Below, one piece after another: positions 1-6,108 of a DNA stretch of 6,256 nucleotides (position 1 is its first letter; each line of letters starts with the position of its first letter). The notes below the pieces were generated by a model that worked only from the letters and a program-made list of their open reading frames with translations, had not been told where the DNA came from and did no database searches. This DNA comes from Acidimicrobiia bacterium (GTDB lineage Bacteria; Actinomycetota; Acidimicrobiia; Spongiisociales; UBA5794). The position numbers and the translations under genes were made by a program. The DNA lies in assembly GCA_013003515.1 (NCBI GenBank), contig JABDIW010000305.1, positions 1 through 6,256 of the forward strand, written 5' to 3'.

Positions 1-508
1 CCACATGCTGCGGAACCAGGCTCTGCACCCCGCTCGCAAACCGCTGATCGTCTTGACCCCCAAGTCGCTGCTGCGTACCCGGGATTCCTTCTCCCCTGTC
101 TCCGAGCTCTCCGACGGCTCCTACCGCCCCGTGATCGCAGACACCATCGTCACCGGGGACGCCCGACGAGTGCTGTTGTGCACCGGGAAGATCTATCACG
201 AGCTGGCTCGACACCGCGAGAAGCAGGAGATCGGCGATGTCGCCATCGTGCGCCTCGAACAGTTGTATCCGTTCCCATCGAAGGACCTCGACGAGATCCT
301 CGGCGCCTATGGCGACGCAGAGCTGTGCTGGGTTCAGGAGGAACCGGCGAACATGGGGGCGTGGAGGTTCATGAGCCGCTACAACTTCGTCGAGATGGGT
401 CGCTCGACCCGAGGGATCTATCGCCGGGAAAGCGCCTCACCCGCCACCGGCAACTCGAAGGCCCACACCAGGGAGCAAACCGCGCTCATCGAACAGGCCT
501 TCGCCTGA
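1..508 (+). CDS. sucA: 2-oxoglutarate dehydrogenase E1 component, C-terminal part (5' end outside window)
   Basis: Thiamine-diphosphate-dependent E1 of the 2-oxoglutarate dehydrogenase complex (TCA cycle, cytoplasm); in actinobacteria the homologue is often the larger multifunctional Kgd. The reading frame is open from base 2 to the TGA at 506-508, so about 168 residues are visible. The ATG at base 5 is internal, because the family continues smoothly through His-Met-Leu-Arg before it. Family landmarks seen in order are RKPLIVLTPKSLLR, the RRVLLCTGKIY strand, DVAIVRLEQLYPFP, the hallmark QEEPANMGAW, and a C-terminal SASPATGNSKAH block ending in a Glu-Gln helix. This is the transketolase C-terminal-like domain plus the E1-specific tail, and it ends at the usual place. 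The visible part cannot show whether an E2-like acyltransferase domain is fused at the N-terminus, as in Kgd. It is unrelated in function to the sugar operon downstream. Confidence 0.95.
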   Translation, partial: HMLRNQALHPARKPLIVLTPKSLLRTRDSFSPVSELSDGSYRPVIADTIVTGDARRVLLCTGKIYHELARHREKQEIGDVAIVRLEQLYPFPSKDLDEILGAYGDAELCWVQEEPANMGAWRFMSRYNFVEMGRSTRGIYRRESASPATGNSKAHTREQTALIEQAFA

Positions 509-561
509 GCCCCCGTTTGAATCGCAAAGAACCCCTACCACCACTATCGTTCCGGGCGGTC

Positions 562-578
562 TGAACGCTCAGCGTTTT
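562..578. promoter_or_regulatory. Palindrome upstream of malE: candidate LacI-type operator or weak sucA terminator
   Basis: AACGCTCAGCGTT (564-576) is a perfect 13-bp inverted repeat centred on C570. Overlapping it, TGAACGCTCA (562-571) is symmetric at 8 of 10 positions about a central CG, the usual form of LacI-family operators, which commonly control sugar importers. As RNA it would be a 5-bp stem with a 3-base loop followed by TTTT at 575-578, so it could instead be a weak terminator for sucA. No regulator gene is in the window, and the sequence does not separate the two readings. Confidence 0.35.
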
Positions 579-583
579 GCACC

Positions 584-610
584 CGAGGCAGAAGCCCGGC
601 TTCATGCCCG
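584..610 (+). promoter_or_regulatory. Bulged hairpin in the malE leader
   Basis: GAAGCC (591-596) and GGCTTC (598-603) form a perfect palindrome around C597. The pairing extends outward as GGCA (587-590) with TGCC (605-608), then CG (584-585) with CG (609-610), with single bulged A residues at 586 and 604. The element ends about 15 bases before the malE Shine-Dalgarno and has no T-run after it. It could be a leader hairpin, an operator half, or chance in GC-rich DNA. Confidence 0.35.
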
Positions 611-625
611 ACCAACCCACTCATA

Positions 626-635
626 AGAGGAGGAG
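626..635 (+). promoter_or_regulatory. Shine-Dalgarno of malE, fixing a TTG start
   Basis: AGAGGAGGAG contains GGAGG at 629-633, seven bases before the TTG at 641. It is the strongest ribosome-binding site in the window. It supports TTG as the start, because initiation there leaves a complete lipoprotein signal peptide directly downstream. Confidence 0.85.
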
Positions 636-640
636 TCCCC

Positions 641-1930
641 TTGAGGACGCGATTCCGCGTCATCGTTGGCCTCGTACTCGCCCTTTCCCTGATTGCCGCT
701 GCATGCGGTGATGATGAGGGCGGCGACACGACAGCCGCGACGACGACCCAAGCAACGACAACGACTGCAGCCACCACGACGACTGCAGCCACCACCACTA
801 CCACTGAGGCAGCGACGCCGCTACTGATCTGGGCTGACGACACTCGTGAGCCTGTGCTCACGCAGGTTGCCGCCGAGTTCGAGGCGGCCACCGGTATTCC
901 GGTGAACGTCGAACTGGTCGGCTTCGGCGACCAGCGCAACAACGCCATCCAGCAGAACCCGACCGGCGAGGGCCCCGATATCTTCATCGGCGCTCACGAC
1001 TGGATCGGTGAGCTCACGGCAAATGGCGTGATCGAGCCTGTCGACGTCGGCAGCCGCGGTGGCGAGTTCTTCGACACTGCGGTCAGCGCCTTCTCGCTGG
1101 ACGGCCAGTTGTGGGGCTTGCCCTACGCCATCGAGGCCATCGCGTTGTACTACAACGCCGATCTCGTGCCGACCCCGCCGACCACGTTCGAAGAGCTCAT
1201 CACGATCTGTGACGATCTCGGAGACTCGGTCGAGCAGTGCATCGGCTTCCCGAGCGGCGACGCCTACCACCACTACGCGTTCTTCGGCTCCAACGGTGGA
1301 TACCTCTTCGGCTTCGAAGATGGTGTCTACGACGCCGCTGACCGTGGCATCGATTCCGAGGGCGCCATCGAGGGCTTCACGTTCCTCGACACGCTCGTGA
1401 AGGACGGATATGCCAACCCGGACGTCGACTATGGCGCCATGGCTGCGCTGTTCACCGGAGGCCAGGCCGCGTTCATGTGGACCGGACCCTGGGAGCTTCC
1501 CAACGTCCAGGATTCGGGCATCAACTACGGCGTGGCCAAGCTGCCGGCGATCAATGGCGACACCGCCGTTCCGTTCGTCGGTGTCCAGGGCTTCTTCGTG
1601 AACTCCTTCTCTGAGCAGAAGGCGCTCGCCCAGACGTTCCTCCTGGACTACGTCGCCACCGAGGACGTCATGGTGCAGCTCTTCGAGCTGGGCCAGCGTG
1701 CTCCGGCACACATCGCCTCGTTCGACAAGGTCGCCAGCGACCCCGACGTTCAGGCGTTTGGTGCCTCGGCAGCCGACGGCCAGCCGATGCCGTCCATCTC
1801 TGAGATGAGCGCGGTGTGGGGCAACCTCGGCGATGCCGTGGCCGCCATCTACAACCAGACGGCCGACCCGACCTCGGCGCTGCAGACTGCAGCCGAGGCC
1901 GTGACTGCCGCCATCGAGGGCTCCGGCTGA
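641..1930 (+). CDS. malE: Maltose/maltodextrin-binding lipoprotein of an ABC importer (MalE-like)
   Basis: Extracytoplasmic solute-binding protein (family 1) that captures an alpha-glucan oligosaccharide and hands it to MalFG. It has 429 residues from a TTG start with a strong Shine-Dalgarno. Residues 1-21 are a signal peptide (RTR, then a hydrophobic core) ending at lipobox Cys22 (AAAC), so it should be membrane-anchored. A Thr/Ala linker follows (about 30-58). The binding domain (60-426) resembles E. coli MalE throughout: GPDIFIGAHD, LPYAIEAIALYYN, GPWELPN and SISEMSAVW. Aligned by eye, ligand residues D65, E111, Y155, W230 and W340 of mature E. coli MalE fall on D120, E165, Y209, W284 and W393. 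E. coli W62 falls on Gly117, R66 on Trp121 and E153 on Asp207, so sugar specificity may differ. Cys190 and Cys200 are the only cysteines besides the lipobox. Maltodextrin is likely; another alpha-glucoside such as trehalose is possible. Confidence 0.9.
   Translation: MRTRFRVIVGLVLALSLIAAACGDDEGGDTTAATTTQATTTTAATTTTAATTTTTEAATPLLIWADDTREPVLTQVAAEFEAATGIPVNVELVGFGDQRNNAIQQNPTGEGPDIFIGAHDWIGELTANGVIEPVDVGSRGGEFFDTAVSAFSLDGQLWGLPYAIEAIALYYNADLVPTPPTTFEELITICDDLGDSVEQCIGFPSGDAYHHYAFFGSNGGYLFGFEDGVYDAADRGIDSEGAIEGFTFLDTLVKDGYANPDVDYGAMAALFTGGQAAFMWTGPWELPNVQDSGINYGVAKLPAINGDTAVPFVGVQGFFVNSFSEQKALAQTFLLDYVATEDVMVQLFELGQRAPAHIASFDKVASDPDVQAFGASAADGQPMPSISEMSAVWGNLGDAVAAIYNQTADPTSALQTAAEAVTAAIEGSG
761..796 (+). 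repeat. 18-bp tandem repeat, two copies, in the malE linker
   Basis: Two adjacent 18-base units (761-778 and 779-796) match at 17 of 18 bases, differing only in the last base. They begin ACGACTGCAGCC and encode part of the Thr/Ala spacer between the lipid anchor and the binding domain. The unit is a whole number of codons, so copy-number change would alter linker length without a frameshift. Confidence 0.85.
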
Positions 1931-1956
1931 TCCAGTCGTAGCACTCGAAGTACCGT

Positions 1957-1987
1957 CTGAGGGCGGGGCCACCGGCCCCGCCCTCAG
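1957..1987 (+). terminator. Strong GC hairpin between malE and malF (attenuator or mRNA 3'-end stabiliser)
   Basis: CTGAGGGCGGGGCC (1957-1970) pairs perfectly with 1974-1987 around an ACC loop, giving a 14-bp stem 27 bases after the malE stop. The bases after the stem are CGCGTCCGGGG, with no T-run, so full intrinsic termination is unlikely. Hairpins in this position in binding-protein operons commonly protect the upstream message or attenuate read-through, giving more binding protein than permease. The hairpin is certain from the sequence; its role is inferred. Confidence 0.7.
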
Positions 1988-2001
1988 CGCGTCCGGGGTC
2001 G

Positions 2002-2017
2002 ACCAGCAAGTGCTGGT
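2002..2017 (+). promoter_or_regulatory. Second palindrome in the malE-malF spacer
   Basis: ACCAGCA (2002-2008) and TGCTGGT (2011-2017) form a perfect 16-base palindrome with AG at its centre; as RNA this is a 6-bp stem with a 4-base AAGT loop. It lies 22 bases before the malF GTG. It is followed by GTGACTTTCT, only weakly T-rich. It may add to the hairpin at 1957-1987, or act as a protein site or a structure near the malF start. Confidence 0.4.
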
Positions 2018-2039
2018 GTGACTTTCTAAGCTCCCAAAC

Positions 2040-3707
2040 GTGGCTGATCTCGACGTCCAGGACGACCAAACCACAGCCGGGGACGATGCACCCGAGCAGC
2101 AGGTTCGGGCGGGCGCCGGGTTCTGGGTGAAGGTCATCGGGCTGGCTCTCTTCGATGCCATCGTCCTGGCCGTCATCCCCTCACTCATCGAACAGGGGGC
2201 CACGGTCGCCCTGATCTCGATCATCGTCGGCACCCTCGGGATCAACTTCATCTTCCTGTCGCACCGCACCTACGCCTATCGGTGGCTGGTGCCTGGTGTC
2301 GTGTTCCTGACGATCCTGATGGTGTGGCCGATCATCTTCAGCGTCTACGTCGCCTTCACCAACTGGTCGACCGGCAACTTCCTCACCAAGGATCAGGTGA
2401 TCGAGCAGCTCACCGAGGGTGGGCTCAGCCTCATCGAGCCAGACGATGCGCCGACCCTCGACATGCTGTGGTTCGAAGTGGCGCCGGGTGAGTTCAAGAT
2501 GCTCGTTCGGAACCCCGACACCGACGAGCTGTTCTACGGGTCACCGAGAACCGTCCAGGATCCGATCCCCGAGGAGATCGTCCTCGACGACCTCGAGGCA
2601 GCCGCAGTAGTCGACGCCGATGGCGATGGCCTCCCCGAGTCGATCGATGGCGTGGAAGCGATCAACACGTTCGCCGTCGCCCAGAAGATCCCGGACATCG
2701 ACTCGTTCATCTTGGACATACCGGGAGGTGAGGCGCGCGCCCGAACGCTGAGCACGGCCCGGCTGGCGCAAACTCGATTCGTATGGGACGAGACCACCGA
2801 AGTGATGTTCGACCGGCTCAACAACGAGAATTGCACCGAGGTCGACGCCGCGTTCTCGTGCGCCGGCGATCGCATCAACCCGGGCTGGCGGGAGGTCATC
2901 GGCTTCGGGAACATCACCAAGGTCGCCACGGACCCAGGGTTCCGTGACCCGTTCGTCCGTGTGTTCACGTGGAATGTGATCTTTGCCGTGGTGGTGGTGG
3001 CGTTCCAGTTCATCCTCGGCCTCGGTCTGGCGATGGTCTTCCAGGACCCGAAGATGAAGTTCAAGCGACTGTATCGATCGCTCTTGATCGTGCCCTATGC
3101 CGCCCCGGCCTTCATCTCGCTGGTCATCTGGCGCGGCATGCTCAACCGCAGTTTCGGGCAGCTCAACCGCGCCCTCGAGGGCATCGGGTCGTTCTTCGGT
3201 CTGCTCGACCTCGAGGTCGCCATCCCGTGGTTGACCGATCCGTTCTGGGCGAAGGTCGCCGTGATCCTCGTCACGGTGTGGCAGGGCGTCCCCTACTTCT
3301 TCCTCATCAACTCCGGGGCTCTTCAGTCGATCCCGAAGGAGCTGACCGAGGCCGCTCGCGTCGACGGCGCAGCTGCTCCCCAGGTCTTCCGCAAGGTCAC
3401 CTTCCCGCTGTTGATGGTGTCCATCGCACCACTGCTCATCGCGTCGTTCTCGTTCAACTTCAACAACTTCCTCAACATCTTCCTGATCACCGGCGGTGGG
3501 CCGCCGCTGACTCAGTACGCGGTCCCGGTGGGCGAGACCGACATCCTGATCAGCTTCACCTTCGACCTCGCCGTCGAGTCCGGCCGCGGTGCCCTCTACG
3601 GACTGGCTTCGGCGTTGACGATCTTCATCTTCTTCATCGTGGCGACGATCGCCGCCTTCTCGTTCCGGTTCACGAAACGCCTGGAGACGATCTATGGCAA
3701 CTTATGA
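2040..3707 (+). CDS. malF: Maltose/maltodextrin ABC transporter permease MalF
   Basis: Inner-membrane permease pairing with MalG to form the sugar channel; 555 residues against 514 in E. coli MalF. It has the MalF plan: helices at about 28-50, 54-73 and 83-106, a large extracytoplasmic P2-like domain (about 107-305), then helices at about 307-334, 344-366, 403-425, 458-480 and 520-543. The ATPase-contacting EAA loop is at 437-458, with EAARVDGAA and Gly443. ASFSFNFNNF near 468-477 matches E. coli ASFAFNFNNF. P2 carries an EF-hand-like loop (192-203: Asp192, Asp194, Asp196, Gly197, Asp203) and the protein's only cysteines, Cys265 and Cys274. The GTG start is chosen because a TGA lies in frame at 2019-2021 and no other start codon intervenes. 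No convincing Shine-Dalgarno precedes it. The 27-residue N-terminal tail is acidic and polar. It overlaps malG by 14 bases. Confidence 0.92.
   Translation: MADLDVQDDQTTAGDDAPEQQVRAGAGFWVKVIGLALFDAIVLAVIPSLIEQGATVALISIIVGTLGINFIFLSHRTYAYRWLVPGVVFLTILMVWPIIFSVYVAFTNWSTGNFLTKDQVIEQLTEGGLSLIEPDDAPTLDMLWFEVAPGEFKMLVRNPDTDELFYGSPRTVQDPIPEEIVLDDLEAAAVVDADGDGLPESIDGVEAINTFAVAQKIPDIDSFILDIPGGEARARTLSTARLAQTRFVWDETTEVMFDRLNNENCTEVDAAFSCAGDRINPGWREVIGFGNITKVATDPGFRDPFVRVFTWNVIFAVVVVAFQFILGLGLAMVFQDPKMKFKRLYRSLLIVPYAAPAFISLVIWRGMLNRSFGQLNRALEGIGSFFGLLDLEVAIPWLTDPFWAKVAVILVTVWQGVPYFFLINSGALQSIPKELTEAARVDGAAAPQVFRKVTFPLLMVSIAPLLIASFSFNFNNFLNIFLITGGGPPLTQYAVPVGETDILISFTFDLAVESGRGALYGLASALTIFIFFIVATIAAFSFRFTKRLETIYGNL
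3683..3687 (+). promoter_or_regulatory. Shine-Dalgarno of malG inside the malF end
   Basis: GGAGA lies six bases before the ATG at 3694, within the last codons of malF. It supports the ATG as the malG start and implies translational coupling across the 14-base overlap. Confidence 0.65.
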
Positions 3708-4860
3708 GCACGAGGCCACGGTGCCGGCTCCCCGAGAAGAAGCACAGGTGGTGACAGCTCGTCCCAACCGGCCATCGTTCCGGCGCTGGTTCCGTGAGAC
3801 GGGCTGGCGCCACATCGCCGCCCTGCTCGGCGTCGCCTTCGCCCTGTTCCCAATCGCCTGGATCCTCACCTCGTCGGTCAACACGCTGGACTCCCTGACC
3901 ACGGTGAAGTTCTGGCCGGCGGAGACCACATGGGCCAACTACACAGGGCTGTTCGAGGGGTGCCAGTGGGACTTCGGGTTCCCGCCGTTCGTCTGTGAGT
4001 CCTCCACCCCATTCCCCAACTGGCTGTTCAACAGCATCAAGATCGCCCTCATCGCATCATCGGCTCAGCTGGTGATGTCAGCGCTGGCCGCCTACTCGTT
4101 CTCGCGGCTGCGGTGGAAGGGTCGTCGCTTTGGTCTGATCTCGATCCTGCTGATCCAGATGTTCCCGCAGTTCCTCGCATTCGTCGCCATCTTCCTGCTC
4201 CTCGACACGCTCGAGACCACCTTCCCCGCGGCCCGGCAGGCGCCGATCTGGGTGGTGGTGATCCCGCTGCTCGTGATTGCGATCGGCGCCTACGCCATCG
4301 GGCGGATGCGCAACTGGGAGAAGGACAGGATGAGGTGGATCCTGTGGTTCGTCGGCGGAGCCCTGGCCTTTGGGGCCCTGGCGATCTACGTCGGATCCGA
4401 CTTTGGCGTGACGGTGTTCCCCAAGATCGGGCTCAACACCCACACCGGGCTGATCATGGTGTACCTGGGTGGCGCCGTCGGCGTGAACACCTGGCTGATA
4501 AAGGGATTCATGGACTCGATCCCCACGTCACTCGACGAGGCGGCGCGCGTCGACGGTGCGACCGACTGGGACATCTTCGCCAAGATCATCTTCCCGCTCA
4601 CCCAGCCGATCCTGATCGTGATCTTCATCATCACGTTCATCGGGCTGTACAACGAGTTCATCCTGGCCCAGGTGCTGGTCAACGACGTCGACCAGTTCAC
4701 CTATGCGACCGGGCTCAACCTGTTCATCGACTCGCAGTACACCGCCAAGTGGGGCCGGATCTCGGCTGCGGCCGTCATCGGAGCGGCACCGATCGTGGTG
4801 CTGTTCCTGATCATGCAGGACCGCATCGTCAGCGCCCTCCAGGGCGCGGTCAAGGGTTGA
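3694..4860 (+). CDS. malG: Maltose/maltodextrin ABC transporter permease MalG, with an extra two-helix insert
   Basis: Second channel subunit, 388 residues against 296 in E. coli MalG. After a 38-residue polar N-terminal tail come helix 1 (about 40-62), an outer loop with Cys90 and Cys101, helix 2 (about 110-135), helix 3 (about 145-170, QMFPQFLAFVAIF like E. coli QMFPAVLSLVALY), helix 4 (about 250-268), and two helices after the EAA loop. That loop (282-302) has EAARVDGAT with Gly288. IGLNTHTGLIMVYLGG (245-260) matches E. coli IGLNTHGGVIFAYLGG closely, and the C-terminus ends in VKG as in E. coli, where this tail reaches toward the ATPase. Between helices 3 and 4, residues about 179-242 have no E. 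coli counterpart and hold two more hydrophobic segments (184-202, 215-234) around a basic loop. The 14-base overlap with malF indicates coupled translation. Confidence 0.92.
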   Translation: MATYEHEATVPAPREEAQVVTARPNRPSFRRWFRETGWRHIAALLGVAFALFPIAWILTSSVNTLDSLTTVKFWPAETTWANYTGLFEGCQWDFGFPPFVCESSTPFPNWLFNSIKIALIASSAQLVMSALAAYSFSRLRWKGRRFGLISILLIQMFPQFLAFVAIFLLLDTLETTFPAARQAPIWVVVIPLLVIAIGAYAIGRMRNWEKDRMRWILWFVGGALAFGALAIYVGSDFGVTVFPKIGLNTHTGLIMVYLGGAVGVNTWLIKGFMDSIPTSLDEAARVDGATDWDIFAKIIFPLTQPILIVIFIITFIGLYNEFILAQVLVNDVDQFTYATGLNLFIDSQYTAKWGRISAAAVIGAAPIVVLFLIMQDRIVSALQGAVKG

Positions 4861-4876
4861 CCACCCTCCTGACTTC

Positions 4877-6094
4877 GTGAGCAACCCACGCCGGATGCTT
4901 CCGGTCATCGTCGTCATCTCGGGCCTCGGGGTGATGTCGTTCTCGATCGTGGCGCCCGCACTCCCCGACCTCGCCACTGCCCTTGACGTGTCGCGCGGTT
5001 CGATCGGGCTGGTCCAGGGTGCGGTGGCGACGCCGGGCATCGTGCTCGCTGTCGTCATCGGGTACCTGGCCGACCGCTACGGGCGCCGGCAGGTGATCCT
5101 CGCCTCGCTCATCATCTTCGGGGTGGCCGGCACGGCGTGCTTCTTTGCCCGCGACTTCTGGCTGCTGGTCGGGTTGCGGGCTGTCCAGGGCATGGGGACC
5201 TCGGGCTTGCTGAGCCTGGGAGCCGTCATCATCGGCGATGCCTTCGAGGGCCCGGAACGACAATGGGCGATCGGCATCGAGTTCGCCGGCATCACGGGCA
5301 TGACGCTGATCGCTCCCGTGCTCGGCGGGGCGTTGGCCGAGGTCTCGGCCTTCCTGCCATTCCTGGTGTTCGCCCTGGCGCTTCCGATGATTCCCTTCAT
5401 CCGCATCCTTCCCGGCAAGCCGGAAGGCACGGTCGAGGCGCCGTGGCGCCACCTGGGTGACATGGTGTCGGAGATGCGGACGTCGGGCCGGTTCGTCTCG
5501 TTCGTCGGGCTCCTGCCGTTCTCGTTCATCGTGATGCTGTGTTTCGTCGGCTTCGGGTTCACCACCACTCCTCTGTTCCTGGAGCGGGTGTTCGAGGTCG
5601 GTCCCTCGGGCCGGGGTTTCATCCAGGCGACGGCATCGGTGGGAAGCTCCATCGCAGCGATTTCGTCGGCACGGGTCGTTCGGAGCCTCGGCCGCACGAC
5701 GATGCTCACGGCAGCGATCGCGTTGTCGGCGGTGGGCTTTGCCGTGGTCGGCATCGCTCCCGGCCTTCCCATCGTCGCCCTCGGCCTGTTCCTCTTCGGG
5801 CTCGGGATCGGATCGGTATTCCCGGTGGTCCAGGTGTTCCTCACCGAGGCGGCCAGCGGCACCTATCGCGGCGCAGCGATCGGGACCTGGGTGTCCTCGA
5901 TCAGAACCGGCCAAACCGTCGGTCCCGTGATCGGAACCCGTTTCGCCGATTCCCTCGGGGAACGGGAGACCTTCGGCATCGGGGCGGCGATCCTCGCCAT
6001 TGCTGCCTTGGTGTGGATCCCGATCCGGGCCATGGCGGAGAGCCGCTCCAGAACTCGGAAAGGCCGCCCCTCGGGGACGGCCTCTCGCAGGTAG
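4877..6094 (+). CDS. Major facilitator superfamily transporter, DHA1 drug-efflux-like
   Basis: Integral membrane secondary transporter of 405 residues, the usual 12-helix MFS size. Motif A is in the loop after helix 2 (62-71: Gly62, Asp66, Arg67, Gly69, Arg70, Arg71). A motif B-like LRAVQGMG follows, with Arg101 and Gln104. A motif C-like stretch is at 137-151 (AGITGMTLIAPVLGG), the antiporter signature of proton-linked exporters. A polar central loop (about 181-205) separates the two halves, and the tail is basic. The family is mostly drug or metabolite exporters, so it is more likely an exporter than a sugar importer, but the substrate cannot be read. The GTG start has no Shine-Dalgarno; an ATG at 4895 (residue 7) is an alternative. 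It begins 16 bases after malG, so co-transcription is likely. The last codons overlap a hairpin serving the opposite strand. Confidence 0.88.
   Translation: MSNPRRMLPVIVVISGLGVMSFSIVAPALPDLATALDVSRGSIGLVQGAVATPGIVLAVVIGYLADRYGRRQVILASLIIFGVAGTACFFARDFWLLVGLRAVQGMGTSGLLSLGAVIIGDAFEGPERQWAIGIEFAGITGMTLIAPVLGGALAEVSAFLPFLVFALALPMIPFIRILPGKPEGTVEAPWRHLGDMVSEMRTSGRFVSFVGLLPFSFIVMLCFVGFGFTTTPLFLERVFEVGPSGRGFIQATASVGSSIAAISSARVVRSLGRTTMLTAAIALSAVGFAVVGIAPGLPIVALGLFLFGLGIGSVFPVVQVFLTEAASGTYRGAAIGTWVSSIRTGQTVGPVIGTRFADSLGERETFGIGAAILAIAALVWIPIRAMAESRSRTRKGRPSGTASRR
6056..6083 (-). terminator. Intrinsic terminator of the convergent minus-strand gene, inside the MFS 3' end
   Basis: Read on the minus strand, AGGCCG (6083-6078) pairs with CGGCCT (6066-6061), with CCCC/GGGG inside, a GA loop and one unpaired base at 6077. 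The stem runs directly into TTTT (6061-6058) then CC, giving a GC-rich stem plus short U-run 25 bases after the minus-strand stop. On the + strand the same stem is followed by CTCGCAGG with no T-run, so it should act mainly on the minus-strand gene. Confidence 0.6.
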
Positions 6095-6108
6095 ATCTGG
6101 GGTCTGAT

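Noticed and set aside
192..240. Possibility that the ATG at base 5 begins a short independent protein
   Set aside because: The frame is open upstream to the window edge and the protein is only the C-terminal domain of the E1 family, so the start is outside the window.
517..547. Possible promoter: TTGAAT (517-522) with CACTAT (542-547)
   Set aside because: The spacer is 19 bases and the -10 lacks the first T. The match is too weak to call, although a malE promoter is expected somewhere in 509-625.
1997..2004. GGTCGACC palindrome in the malE-malF spacer
   Set aside because: An 8-bp GC-rich palindrome is expected by chance, and it overlaps the more convincing 2002-2017 palindrome.
821..2269. 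A 482-codon open frame on the minus strand across malE
   Set aside because: It is antisense to a clearly homologous binding protein. Its composition is typical of the complement of GC-rich coding DNA, it has no recognisable domain, and it runs through the malE-malF spacer hairpins.
2969..3754. A 261-codon + strand open frame overlapping the end of malF and the start of malG
   Set aside because: It is an out-of-frame reading of malF, rich in Arg, Pro and His, with no family resemblance.
4850..5914. A 354-codon minus-strand open frame opposite the MFS gene
   Set aside because: The product is an unbroken run of Arg, Asp, His, Glu and Gly with no hydrophobic core, the usual antisense shadow of a high-GC membrane-protein gene.
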